A DNA stretch of 64,000 nucleotides, taken from the NCBI GenBank assembly GCA_011316305.1, contig SAUG01000043.1, positions 94,679-158,678 of the forward strand. The letters run 5' to 3'. The translations under genes and the position numbers were made by a program. Below the pieces are notes generated by a model. It saw only the letters and a list, made by a program, of their open reading frames with translations. It did not search any database and was not told the DNA's origin. Positions 10,937 to 22,159 of this stretch are shown piece after piece. Position 1 is the stretch's first letter; the number at the start of each line of letters is the position of its first letter. The DNA is from Rusavskia elegans. Its lineage: Eukaryota; Ascomycota; Lecanoromycetes; Teloschistales; Teloschistaceae.

Positions 10937-11310
10937 CAACTTGACGGTAATCGAGTCGTCACGCCAAAGCTACTGTCCCCTAAACTTTCAAAACATACCG
11001 TGATTCTTGCAAAGTTTGGGGGATGTTGATGTCTTGATAGCTGCAGGAAGTGATCCCGGATCGACAAGTCGATGTGAGGTAGCATGTCGAACTCTCGAAA
11101 ACATCAATCAGGATAGTGGTAATCTCTTTGTTTGAAAGTCATGACTTCCTCCACTCATGTGGTGAAGACTCCCTGTGTCTCGAACATCACTTCCCACCAC
11201 AAGTACGCATGGTGATCGTGTCTCCCAATTTCCTTCGTCCATTCCTGATCGAAAAGGACAACATCCCCATCATTCATTTCAACATCCACGCATCATTCTC
11301 CGTCATCACC
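10937..11310. other. Intergenic between the related genes
   Basis: It holds the 3' UTR of the upstream gene and the promoter of the downstream one. The open frame of the downstream gene runs back to an ATG at 11116, so part of this stretch could be coding if that start is used. Confidence 0.4.
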
Positions 11311-12486
11311 ATGTATTCATTTCCAAACCCAGCTTATCAGAATAATCAAACATGTTCCAACAATCCTCCAGCGCGACTCATTCGTCACGCTCACCCGTCC
11401 CCGTATATCAGAAACCACCGAGTCGCTCGAACCTTTCAAACTCCCACTCACTCTTACACACGGTACTTCAGAACCAACGCAGCAATGGAAACACCAATCC
11501 CATACCCAGACCTACCTCAGCGAATAGTAACATTTAGCCCCCCAGACGTTCTCTCTCGCTATCCCCATCCGCCCCAGAACACCCATCCAGCACCAAACTC
11601 CCAACCAGCCACAAGCACCCAAAACCCACCATCCCACAACAACGAATACAAAACCACACCACCACATACCTCATCCACCCCTCTCCTCAGCCCATTCCAA
11701 TTCCAACCAAAAACACCCCCTCCCTCCATCCTGCCAATCCCCATCAATAGTAGCCAACAACTCAAGCCCCAAATCTCCCACCCAATCCAAATCCTCCACA
11801 CCTTCAACCTCCTGCACTCCATCCCTGCGATGCCAGAAACCCACCCCATGGTCCTCGAACTCCGCCACCAGCCGCTAGACCCACAACTCCAGCTCGAGCA
11901 CGAACTGCGCATCATTGCCATCGAGGGGTGGCATAAGCAACGCGGTAACTTGCAATCACTCCTATCGAGAGTAGAGGAAGAAGCAAAGGAAAAGGAAGCA
12001 AGTAACGAGAGGGACGAAAGATTCGAGAAGGAATGGAACACGAACAGACAACAGCGGCAGCAAGAGGAATTGGAGGAAGCGGAACACGAAAATAGGAAAT
12101 CGGCACGATGGCGGGAAGTAAGGAGGTGGTTAATGACGAGCAGTGGGAGTGGGCATGTCGCGAGAGGAAAGGTTGTCAAACCGAGTTCTGGTCCTCGTCC
12201 GCTGTTGGGCCAAGGACCGGTGAAAGATGGAGCGGCTGGTTATGGGGCGATGGGTGGTGGAGGGTTGCTGGGGGGTTTGAATGGTGGTGATGAGCACGGT
12301 GTGGGGAAGGAGGGTTTGGGTCGGGGTGAAGGTACTTCGGCGGGTTCACGTCCTCTGTTGGATCCGGTTCCGGCGATGGCACCTCAGGGTGCTGGCCATG
12401 AAGTGGATGGAGAAGGGTTCGATGCGGGACCGTGGGAGGAGATTGGGCGGCAGTGGGCGAGGATACGGCCCTGGGAGTTGCAATGA
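11311..12486 (+). CDS. Orphan protein B of a tandem related pair, Pro-rich
   Basis: The frame is open from an ATG at 11116. I prefer the ATG at 11311 (MYSFPNPAYQN, context CACC-ATG), which gives 391 residues; the upstream extension has no protein character. The N-terminal half is Pro/Ser/Thr/Asn-rich. The motif shared with the preceding gene follows (PIQILHTFNLL, LEHELRI, EGWH), then a charged stretch suited to a coiled coil (residues about 215-265, rich in Glu, Arg and Gln), then a Gly-rich tail. An overlapping frame at 11352-11537 is also Ser/Asn/Pro-rich, so an alternative 5' exon arrangement is possible. No known domain; function not assigned. Confidence 0.55.
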   Translation: MYSFPNPAYQNNQTCSNNPPARLIRHAHPSPYIRNHRVARTFQTPTHSYTRYFRTNAAMETPIPYPDLPQRIVTFSPPDVLSRYPHPPQNTHPAPNSQPATSTQNPPSHNNEYKTTPPHTSSTPLLSPFQFQPKTPPPSILPIPINSSQQLKPQISHPIQILHTFNLLHSIPAMPETHPMVLELRHQPLDPQLQLEHELRIIAIEGWHKQRGNLQSLLSRVEEEAKEKEASNERDERFEKEWNTNRQQRQQEELEEAEHENRKSARWREVRRWLMTSSGSGHVARGKVVKPSSGPRPLLGQGPVKDGAAGYGAMGGGGLLGGLNGGDEHGVGKEGLGRGEGTSAGSRPLLDPVPAMAPQGAGHEVDGEGFDAGPWEEIGRQWARIRPWELQ

Positions 12487-12876
12487 TGGATCATTGAAGT
12501 GATGGGAGCAACTTTTTGGGTAGCTTGCTTTGCCATTGTGGATTAGAAGCCCTAGCTCTGTGTGAGAAGGTGCAAGGGGTATCAGGCCTTGTGTGAACAG
12601 AGGATTTCTAGACGACTGGAGAAATCGGCAATGAAGAAAACCGCTTGGTTGAAGTGAAAGTAGATGATAGCCAAAATTTTTGTCATGAAGGTCGCTATGG
12701 GTTAGACGTCGTAAGATTTTACAAACCTTTTAAATGCCCGACAAATCGCATGCCACATCATCTCCGATCAATCCAGCAACCTTGAACTCCACATCCCAGA
12801 TATTCTAACTCCGATTGGTATCATGCAAGCTTGCTTTCCAAAGAAGCCAAATAAAAACAATTCCAAAAGGTCGTTA
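12487..12876. other. Intergenic between convergent genes
   Basis: It contains the 3' ends of the Pro-rich plus-strand gene and the large minus-strand gene. I see no gene or repeat. Confidence 0.45.
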
Positions 12877-15796
12877 TCACCGTATCCTCGCTCCAGCCAC
12901 CGTCTCGAATTTCACCCTCGGCGTGAATCGTTGCATATTCCCACCCGCAAGCCACTGGCTCAGGTTCTTGCATTGAGAAACATCGAACGCCCTCAGCTTA
13001 TGGCAGCCATCCACGATTGCCTCAACCCCGACACCTGTGACTCGAACACATCCTCGAACAGACAATTCCAGCAGCTCCAGCAAGTGCAAGCCGATGCTGC
13101 GAAGAGAGGAGTCACTGACGGCGCTACCGCAGAACGACAGATTGAGGCGGCGGAGATGGGGACATCCGAGCGCGAGGACTTCGGTGGCAGTGTCGGATAA
13201 AGCGCAGCAGAACGACTATTTAGGACGTTAGCAGGAAATTCGGCAGTAGAGTGCTGGTCTGCTCCACACTACTTACCAGATCAAGATCACGGAGGCCTTT
13301 GGCTGCATTGGTCAAGTACACGATTGCGTTGTCGGTCAGATATGTGCAATCGGCCAAACACAGCTTTGTCAGCCTCGAGAACTGGAATTGCCCCCAATGC
13401 TGGAATCCTTGGTCCGTAATCGTGGTGCAGCGTGTAAGGTCGATCTGCTCTAATCGGGACGCCGCGTGGAATGCCATGTGAGCCATTGATCGGTCCGTGA
13501 CGTGCTTGCAGTATGATAATGTCAATTTCTTCAGTTTCGGGCAGCCGAAGACCGTTCCCGGCGGAGGTGCCGAGGGCACAGGGGCACCGACAGCTCGGGC
13601 GGCGCCTTGACGTCCGTGGACTTTCCCATGGCCGCTGTTGGGCGGTGAGGGCTGCGGCACCACCCAACCTATGACTCGTCCGAGGAGGTTATCGCTGACT
13701 TTGCGGCAGTTGCTGAAGTCGACGTCTTCTAGGTTCTTGGCCTTGTTTGCCATCTCCAAGACCGCCTGTGCTGTGATGTCCCAGACGCTCTTCATCCTCC
13801 AGGAGACGACGTTGGGTGCACACTGATTCGATAATACAGCAAAACCTTCATCGGTGATGTGGAAACAGTTGCTGATGTCAATGACGCGAGGGCGCGTACC
13901 AACAAAAGGGCAGATGCTGTTGATCAACACCTTATCGGTGACTATGCGATTGTATTTTGCAAGGTCCAATGTATGCAAGAGCTCTGGGGTCTCCTTGAGC
14001 ACCCTGCACCAGTGCGAAGACACTTGTCGGAGACGCATCAACTCGTGAAGCTCAAAGTAGCCGAACATCAAAATCAAAAGGTGGTCTGGTAGAGGACCCT
14101 GACTGAAATCGCTCGGGCGCTTCTTGATCGTCTTGTGACGTTTCGGCTTCAATTGAAGTTCTGGCGGGGCTGGTGGACGTAGCAGTTTCGCTACAGGATT
14201 GGCGTGTGATGTGAAGCCAGGAGGTGACGGCCGCCGCTCCTGATTCTCTGCGTTGTTGTTCGTAGCAGCTTCCGGGGGTGGAGGAGCAAGAGAGCCCCGG
14301 CGTGATCGGGAACGAATATTATCTAGGTCGGTATTTAGAAATGGATCAGGATCGGCTGGCTGGATGATGGGGTGGTCTTCGATACGGGCTGGTTTGTGTG
14401 GCGCTTCGGGTTTTGTACGAGTAAATGAGACTTTGGGGGCAGACTTCCTCCGCGTATTTTTGGTCGGGCGATCTCCAATCGCAAGTTCGGCAATAGGCGG
14501 TGTCGAATCGCTAGCATCCGTCATGATAACATCTTCCTTCGAGCCTGACATCTGCAGCCGCTCTCTAGCTGTCGCTTCGATTTGCTGCCTCAGAGCTGGC
14601 GGGCATCGATTCCAGAAGTTCTCCAGTACATTGCCCGTTATCATCAAGCATTCAACTGAAGAGATCGAACGGACTGTCGCAGTTCTTCGAGGTGCCAAAG
14701 ACAAGCTGACAACTTCGCCGAAATACTGGCCTGAGCGGAGGCGAGCCTTGACCTGCGACCCACGCTTCATGTTCTTCCGAGCGCCATTGGCGAGCGGACG
14801 TAGATTCTGGCCTGACGCATTCTCGTCGATTACCTCCACCTCTCCCTGTACGATAAAGAACACCTCTCGGCCCTGAGAGTTTTGCTGGATGATGTCGGTG
14901 AAAGGAGGGTAAGTGCAGGGTTGTGCGTTGAGCCCTAGAAAATGCAGTATATCTTGGGGCAATTCGGAGAACAAAGGCAATTCTTTGAGCAGTTGCCGCA
15001 CGTTTACAAGACCATCACCAAGCGCACTGGATGCTGCTGCTTCCACGAGACCTGGAGAAGGTGATTTCCTTTTCTTGTTGCTCGATATGCCGTTGGCGTG
15101 GACACCGTGAGCATCAGTCATGATTGTATCTCCATCCTCACCACTCCGAGCTCTCTTTTTGTCTCCTCGGCTAGTTGAGATGGGGGGTTCGTTCTTGCTT
15201 GAGCCAGCCTTTTCTCGTTTCTTTCGCTGGAGGATCGACAATCTCTCGGACGCCTCATCCCTAATCGTTCGCTCCACTTCGGGGAAATTGGGGAGCTCTT
15301 TTACTAGGTCTTCTTTTTTGAGCACAACGAGCATGCATCTGGTCCGAGCGATGATTGTAGCGGTCCGAGGCATCTCCATCAATATTCCAATCTCCCCAAA
15401 GAATGCTCCGGGCTTCAATTCGGCATATGTGCTTTCTCCATCCCTGGATGTAACGGCGACGGCTCCGCTCATAAGCCAGTACATGGCCTTTGCATCATCC
15501 CCCTCGGTCAAAATGTAATCGTGTGCTGAGTGCAATTGTGGTCGTAGGTGCTTTCCTATGGCTGCGAGGAATGATTCTGGAGCGGAGAGAAAGAGTGGGA
15601 AATTGCGGATGCGATCGAGCATGTCCAAGGGCATGCCATGGATAGTTGAGGCCGTCAGAGGCGAGGGTCGTACAGGCCTCGAAGGATTCGTCTCGGAGTT
15701 GAAAGTTCTGATGAGCGATAGGGCATCTGGGACTGGAGGAGCGCTCGTCCTGCTGGCGAAGGTGGTGCCTCCAGCACCAGATCGACGGGACCGCAT
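12877..15796 (-). CDS. Twin cyclic-nucleotide-binding domain / F-box / LRR protein
   Basis: Two exons, 15796-13277 and 13215-12877 (intron GTAAGT to AATAG, 61 nt), give 952 residues. The first CNB domain (about 65-165) has the phosphate-binding cassette core FGEIGILMEMPRTAT; the second (about 272-395) has FGEVVSLSLAPRRTAT. Both keep the Glu and Arg that hold the cyclic phosphate in PKA-type domains. A basic patch (KKRK, 241-244) could be a nuclear signal. An F-box follows (about 566-610, LPDHLLILMFGYFEL then RQVSSHWCRVL), then AMN1-type leucine-rich repeats to about residue 940 (for example LKKLTLSYCKHVTD, LEQIDLTRCTTITD); the spliced second exon continues these repeats in register. The likely role is an SCF substrate receptor whose activity could respond to cAMP or cGMP. 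The domains are clear; ligand binding is inferred. Confidence 0.88.
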
Positions 15797-16822
15797 CTTG
15801 CTATGTTATCATGAACACGCGGCGGTCCGAGCTGACTTTGGCGGCGTAGGAAGCACGAGCTTTCCCGGTAGCATCTTTTTATGGCACGCGCATCTGAGCG
15901 GTTTTGGAAGCACAGATCACTCCGGGGTACTTAATCTTATCCGATAGTGGTGGCGTCGGGAAGCAGACTCTGTCGTGCGAGGGCACTGAGGCCTTAACGT
16001 GGGCCAATGATGAGCGCCACCGCGAGATTGTTTGCCGGGAAGGAGAATAACAAACACTGCAGTGGTGGTAAATGGGAAGAAACAACTGGCCAGAGGGAAT
16101 CGTGTGCTTGTACCAGGTACCAGATGCGGCAAAATCGCCTTTCGCTGAATTCTTGGGACCAGAGAAAGGCCCGGTGGGCAAGTCACAGCGGTGACAGGAG
16201 TGGCAGACGGATCTTCTATGCGCACGACTGGGAAGCACGATCTCCTGCTGTAGGTAGGTCCGACGGTTATCGTGCCGATGCAAGCCACAAAGGTTATGAG
16301 GTTATGCCTTGCAAGGAGGGGACTGAGAGCTTCTCAGTTGATGCAAATACGCAACTGGCAGTGTTTCAGGTGGTCATGCGATGGTATTTCGCTCGGTTAG
16401 ATTGACGTATGAAACGTGGTCGACCAAAAATAGAGCCCACGCTCTACCGGGAAACCTTCTAGACTTCTAGAGAGCTTCGAGAAGGTCAAGCGGAAAGTTT
16501 ATCAGGCTGTTTGGGTGAGAGACGTTCAAAATTAAAACCAGGAACGGGAAAGGTGAGATGATGATCTGGCTGATCATGAAGCGGCTCAGCAGTAGTCTGC
16601 ATGTATAATATTCACCGTCACTGAAACTGGTCTTTGATGCATTATTTCCGCTTGAAACAGCCTATTACCTTGCGTTATGTCTTCCCACCAGATAATGGCA
16701 CCAATATTAAACATGGACTTCCTGGTTCGCGCAGGTTGATGTTTTCAATGAATTATGCATGCAGATAATCCTCTCAGGAATTCAGGTCACATCCTTCGCC
16801 CTAACCGTGACTTCAACGCTCC
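15797..16822. other. Intergenic, promoter side of the CNB/F-box gene
   Basis: About 1 kb between the start of the CNB/F-box gene and the 3' end of the next minus-strand gene. Overlapping frames at 15879-16283 (minus) and 16007-16405 (plus) look random. A heat-shock-element-like array is listed separately. Confidence 0.45.
16457..16483. promoter_or_regulatory. Heat-shock-element-like array
   Basis: Three TTC blocks alternate with GA or GAA blocks (TTCTAGA, TTCTAGA, then TTCGAGAA) within 27 bp. This resembles the inverted nGAAn units bound by heat-shock factor. It lies about 660 bp upstream of the CNB/F-box gene start. The spacing between the second and third block is not perfect, so binding is uncertain. 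Confidence 0.35.
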
Positions 16823-17398
16823 TCACGTCCCGTCTGCGCCTTCATCGCCTGGGGCACGCAAGAGATATTCTATCAAATCTGTCCTCTTTCTGTTGACTTC
16901 TGTACCCCAATAATCCGATCTCAGATCGCCAGTCTCGATTGCCTCTAGTACCCATTCCGGCCAGTCCTGCAGCTTTCCCTTCCTTTCTCGAACTTTCCAA
17001 CTGTCTAGTACCAGGAATCGTTCTCTCTCCTCAGGCGTTACACCGATCAGCTCATCATGGAATCTCTCCATAACCTCTTCTGGGGTAGTCTTCTTACAGA
17101 CATTCCTCACGCTGTCCAGGACTTGAGTGACCATCCTGTCAAGGTGTTCGTCAAGCTCGAGATCGGTCAGTGGCCGAAGGCCTCGTGCTGTCCGCTTATT
17201 ATTGATACACAGCAAGGACGCTTTCTGTAGAATGGTCGCGCTGTCTTCTGTACCGTCCAGGGTCTGCGTTGCAGACAGGTATTCGCGAGCCATGGAAACA
17301 TGTTCTGGCCCCGCTTGTTGCTCGTACGCTTTGCGCCGAAAGGCAGCCTCACACTCTTGAGCCTGAAGCTCAGGGCTTGGCGAGTCGTGCATGGCCAC
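16823..17398 (-). CDS. Unknown protein, 191 residues, acidic and helical
   Basis: An intact single-exon frame starting MAMHDSPSPELQAQECEAAF. Composition is that of a soluble, mostly helical protein: high Glu, Arg and Leu, few Gly. Segments such as RPLTDLELDEHLDRMVTQVL and TPEEVMERFHDEL look like amphipathic helices. There is no signal peptide, membrane segment or known motif. A second Met two codons later could also be the start. It lies downstream of its own promoter region (17399-18172) and tail-to-head with the CNB/F-box gene. I do not recognise the family. Confidence 0.6.
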   Translation of the reverse strand: MAMHDSPSPELQAQECEAAFRRKAYEQQAGPEHVSMAREYLSATQTLDGTEDSATILQKASLLCINNKRTARGLRPLTDLELDEHLDRMVTQVLDSVRNVCKKTTPEEVMERFHDELIGVTPEERERFLVLDSWKVRERKGKLQDWPEWVLEAIETGDLRSDYWGTEVNRKRTDLIEYLLRAPGDEGADGT

Positions 17399-18172
17399 GG
17401 TAAGAGGGATCTCTGACTTTGATGTCCCAGAGCTCCACGAATCCCTATTTTCGAGTTTGTCTGTCTTGGTTGTCAGTTTTTGGTGCGGCTGCTGGCGATT
17501 TTAGAGGGTGAGAACAAGTCAGGTCTGCCATGAAGGTATGTTTGTTGAGCTATATACTCCTCTGATAAGTGAGTCCTGCATCTTGTTCATTGGGATCGAG
17601 ATTAGTCAGAAGTCTCTTGGGCGCCAGAATCCAGCTTCACTGTCAACAGACAAGCCTATGGCATACTGATCTCTTCAAAGCATAACAGCTTGACTGACAG
17701 GGGGAAGCACATAGGTAAGCACGCTCTTAGTGGCTCAGTTTGAAGGGTTTGTAATCCATGAAGGTAGATTGCGAAATAGAGCTGGTAGAAGAAAAATCAA
17801 GTCTTCCAATCAGGTCCTTCATGACGGCCTCCTTCGTTCTAGGGATTAATGAAGCTCAATAACACATGACAGTCAACTCGTTCACGATACAAACAAGTCT
17901 TGCGAGAAGAAATAATGATTGGACACAAAGTGACGAGGCGCTTAGAGCGTCAAGGGCGTCTGCTAGCCCCTATCAACCTTTCGACTGGGACATGTTCTCG
18001 CAACTATCTGTTGAAGTTGGCCGGCTCATCATCGACGTGATCGGTCTGCGGTATTTAGTTGCAAGAACATGAACGCCACTATTTCCCTATCTTTCCGAGC
18101 AGGCACAAAGAATAAATTCTAGCCTCGACTTTCACCGTGATACATCCATGCCTTCGTCGGCCGCTCGCCAAC
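17399..18172. other. Intergenic, divergent promoters
   Basis: It separates the minus-strand unknown gene from SLX4 on plus and probably carries both promoters. A 68-codon frame at 17866-18072 has no recognisable character. Confidence 0.45.
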
Positions 18173-20845
18173 ATGGCAGCTGCACACGCCGTCATTCTTT
18201 CCTCTTCGCCAGCTCGTGGCTTGATTGCCACCACTCCGTCCTCAATAGCCCAACATGCGATTTCTTCATCTCCCGGCCTCCCTTCTTTATCGGAAATCCT
18301 GGCTGGAAAAATCCCCCCCCCTCCAAATCAAAACAACACCATAGCTGTACCAGATACCACGACCGATTTGACCAGCGCAAGAAGTCTTCCTAGAAAAGAG
18401 GATGTTACACAACCATTGAATGCACAAAGGCAATTGGGACTCGCGGGCTATAATCATGGCTTTGACGTGGGAGGCATTAAGGCAGATGCGGAGAAAAGTC
18501 GTACAGAGCGTGACAAATCCGAATACGCAAAGGTCCTACGAAAGAGCATATCCAGCTCGACGCCGAAGCTATCTGGAGATACCGTCGGTGCAGAGAATGA
18601 GGTCAACCATGAGAATATGATTGACTCTGGACAGAAGAAGCGAATGAAAAAGCCGAAGAAAGATGACCAGACTAAGATCATGAAGGCAAAAGTTACGAAG
18701 CCCAGGTCCAGCTCGAACACTTCGAAGCATCCCAAGAAGGTGTGCACGGGGAGTATTCGAGCCATAGTCGACAACCAATGCGATATCGAAGCAAGTATCG
18801 ATGGGGAGGAGAATAAGTCAGGTGCTTACAACGAACCAGATCTGGGACTGATTGAGGCGCTAAGAAGAAGAAGGGATTGGACCCCTGCTAGAGACACTTT
18901 GAGAGAATCAGGTCGGGTTAATCAATTAGAAGTTGCTGGTTCTGCTTTAACATCTGCCGAATCACCTTCTATCGTCAAGTCTGCGGATGCAGGGTTATTC
19001 CAACGCTTGGGAGAATATGGGTTTGGAGTAGCAGATCCAGCTGTGGTTTCGAGGCCTCATCAACTACGTGAATTGAATGGGCAGGCTGCTACTAAGAAAC
19101 GCAAGCTTGATGTACGTTACCAGATTCTTATACGGCATCAGTCGGATCGCTTACTGACCATAATCTAGCTCGTTACTGGCCTTGCTTCAGCAGTATCCAA
19201 GGCCTTTGTCACTAAAAGAAGCAAATCGCCTAAGAAGAAGCCGCAAACTATTACAGATAAGGCGACCGCTCCTTTCGCACTCGATGATCAGGCTGGTGCA
19301 TCCACAATCCTCAACTATTTTGCTAACCCACAGCCGAGTACGAATCCCAGCATGATTGTGTTGAGCCAACAAGAGGCGAGCAACGAATGTAATGAGAAAC
19401 ATGATCAACCGGGACAGGCGAAGTCCTCTAAGCCGAATGTGAAGAAGAAGAAGAAGACCAAGGAACCTCCGATACTGCATCCGCCAGAACTCGCAGTGAG
19501 GGTGGCAAACGAACAGGATCTCCTTTTTGGTACTTGCAGTCAGCTGGCAAGGGATGAATCTCCGAGTTTCATCCGAGACTTGCAGCGAGCGGTCAAAGAA
19601 TCTGAAGCTGCCGAGGACTCACAGCCACTATCACAAGGTCAAGAAAGTCAACTTTCTGCCAAGTCAGCTTCATCGAGTTCTTCAATCACACGATTACCAT
19701 CCGCGGCGCGAAGTTTGTGGTCTGTTGCGGCCCGGAACGAAAAAGGTTCCCTGCTCGACGTTGATCTTGTAGACTTGGTCGACTCTCCGCAGGCCCGGCG
19801 TTCTTTCTCTGCCAAACCCGACCTTGGCAGTGTCGAGGAGAAAAATTCTATCCCGCCAACTTCTGCAGTTGCTATTGCAGTCGACTCTGACTGGAGGACA
19901 ATTGATACTTTGGTGATAAGTCAAGGACTCGACCAGCATGAGGCAGAACATCCACTCCCTCGGTCAGTCGCAGAAGCGTCTGTACGTGCAAGACCGAAAA
20001 GTAGATCTCCGGTTAAGAAATCGACCCATAGGATAAATCAAGAACTATCAACCATGGAAGGCGAACCGTATCCTGAAATGCCGAATTACAAAGGTTTTAC
20101 TGATGTTGATCTGAAGAAAGCAGTTAGCAAAACCGGCTTCAAGGCTATTAGGAAGCGGGATGACATGATCTCCCATCTGGAGAGATGCTGGCATGCGGCT
20201 CGAAGTCGGATGCGCCCTCTAAATTCGTCGGCACTACCAACATCCGCTGATATTGGGTTGAACGAGGCGACTAAATCAAGCAGTGCTGTGAAGAAGCGAG
20301 GGAGACCACCGAAAAATATATCTGCCTTGACTGACGGGAATGGAGCTGCGGTAACGAGCACAGTGTCTTCTAAAAAGCCCAGAGGTCGACCAAAGAAAGG
20401 TGCTTCCAGGTCGTCTACGAGCTCAAAGTTGCAGGCTAAAGACTATTCAGCTACAAATTCTCTCCAACAATCTTCGGAGACCCAACTCGTGGACATAGCA
20501 GAGACAGACCATATATTTTCCGTGCCTGCATCACCACCTGCACCACACAAGATCACCACAACTTCAACGAGAACAAAAACGACCCTTCTTGCGACGATTA
20601 CTAACGCCGTCACGAGCTGTCCACCCACACACGATGTTCAGAATCTTACGCCGTATGAGAAAATGCTCCTCTACGACCCAATTGTCTTGGAGGACTTTGC
20701 GCAGTGGCTTAACAACGAAGGACTAAAACGTGTCGGGTGTAATGAGACGGTGGATCCTACGATTGCGAAGCTATGGTGTGAGAGTCAGAGTGTATGTTGT
20801 CTTTGGAGAGAGAACCTGAAAGGTGGTACGAGGGCTCGATGTTGA
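18173..20845 (+). CDS. SLX4: SLX4, scaffold subunit of structure-specific endonuclease
   Basis: Two exons, 18173-19111 and 19169-20845, encode 871 residues. The intron (57 nt, GTACGT to TCTAG) joins KKRKLD to LVTGLASAVSKAF. The ATG at 18173 (MAAAHAVILSSSP) is the first in frame. Slx4 partners the Slx1 nuclease and other nucleases to cut branched DNA during recombination and replication repair. Supporting features: two AT-hook-like motifs (KRGRPPKN near residue 687, RGRPKKG near 716), a SAP-like segment (FTDVDLKKAVSKTGFKAI near 617), and the conserved C-terminal Slx4 domain (from about residue 806: PYEKMLLYDPIVLEDF, then WCESQSVCCLWRENL) that contacts Slx1. The middle is Ser/Lys-rich and probably disordered, as usual. 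A C9 run at 18315-18323 codes for Pro. It converges with CGI121, 83 bp away. Confidence 0.93.
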
Positions 20846-20928
20846 ACCCTCTTCATCTGTACTCAGGATAGCAGTCGTAAAACTACGCATTGCTCTACTC
20901 AGGACTTTATAGAGTCCACCCCATCAAG

Positions 20929-21768
20929 CTATGTTGCTCCTCTCAAAGCCATCAGTCCAAGCACCATCACTTCCAAGCCGCTTCGCTCCGCTTGTCCGTT
21001 GCAGCTGTTACCGTTCACCAAGTCCACACCTTCGTCCTGGCCCTTAGTATCTCTCTGCCCTTTACCTTTATCTCTGCCCGGTTTTCTCGCTGTATCGATC
21101 AATTTATAGGCTTTGCGGACCTTCCCGATGTCCGTGAATTTTGCGATCTGCACGTCGCTGAATGGAACGGGATGGCCTTCGATGGAGTCTGATAGATGCT
21201 GCTGCACGGTTGTAGCAGTCACAGAGGGGTTATTTGAGAGCTTGATAGCATAGAGAGAAGTAGTAGTGGGCGAAACGCCAAAGCGGCGGAAAGATTCAGC
21301 AATCTGGACGGTGTAAGAAAAGGGTGGCTAGGTGGGAGTCCAATCCCCTTGGTGGTACCTGAGAACCACACAATCGAGTACGTAACTTGGGAATAATTCA
21401 AAAGACAATTGTAGGTAAATCAAGGACTACGTACATTGTTATTCATACTCAGACAAAAGACCATTTCAGAATGTACATTCTTCGACTTCAGCCTGTCGTT
21501 GAATTTGTCGTTGGCTGCTCTAAAGATTGCGGCCAGGAGATGAGTCGATGATAAAATCTTTGCGCGATCAGAGTGGTATTATGACCAAGACATAGATACA
21601 TTTCCAACCTACTACGGATGCATCTATGAAAGCATATTCAAAGGCAGTGTTGCCTTGTAGTAGCTGTTGCTGTAAGAAGGCGGCATTTTGAACATTTTCA
21701 TACAAAGCTATATGGACAGCAAAATCTTCTGGGAGATGATCTAGCTGGAAGGTCTGTATAAGAGACAT
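20929..21768 (-). CDS. CGI121: CGI121, EKC/KEOPS complex subunit
   Basis: Three exons, 21768-21613, 21557-21435 and 21303-20929, give 217 residues. Intron 1 (GTAGGT to CAAAG, 55 nt) joins FIDASV to [10 protein letters not shown]; intron 2 (GTACGT to TCCAG, 131 nt) joins LSMNNN to IAESFRRFG. The spliced protein matches Cgi121 along its length: [38 protein letters not shown], then [28 protein letters not shown] and KVRKAYKL. Cgi121 binds the kinase Bud32 in KEOPS, which makes the t6A modification on tRNAs reading ANN codons and affects telomeres. The last 45 or so residues form a Lys/Asp/Gly-rich tail. It shares a 391-bp upstream region with the Zn2Cys6 gene on plus. Confidence 0.93.
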
Positions 21769-22159
21769 AATAGTGCATTCGAATATGTGGAGAATAAAGC
21801 AAGCGAATCGTGCTTGGTGATGATTGATACTAGCTGCGCAATAATTCGTTGGACTCGCCGTACTCGTACCTCGGCGGACAGTTACGGTAGACTTCGCAGA
21901 CGCCTTGCGCAAGGGTCGAGCTGAAAATCTTAGTCTGCCGGCTCGCACTCCCCAAGTCGTCTTATTTGTATGGGTTGCACTTCGTCCATAAACCTGACGC
22001 ACATGTCTTCAGAATCGGTGAGGTTAGTGGAAGACTTGTTGCAACGGAGCGTTCGTTGGAAGCCGCTGGCTCCGCACTCGCGTGAGGCAAACTGTCAGGG
22101 TCGCTCCCTGACGCACTTGGACGGCATTTCCCACGGCAGTTGCCTGCTTACCAACAATA
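21769..22159. promoter_or_regulatory. Divergent promoter region, CGI121 / Zn2Cys6 regulator
   Basis: 391 bp separate the two start codons. The CGI121 frame stays open upstream for about 78 codons, but the text there has no protein character. No recognisable factor site was picked out. Confidence 0.45.

Noticed and set aside
11559..12179. A 206-codon minus frame rich in Ser, Cys, Leu and Trp.
   Set aside because: It is the antisense of the Pro/Gln/Glu-rich orphan gene; the composition is a mirror effect.
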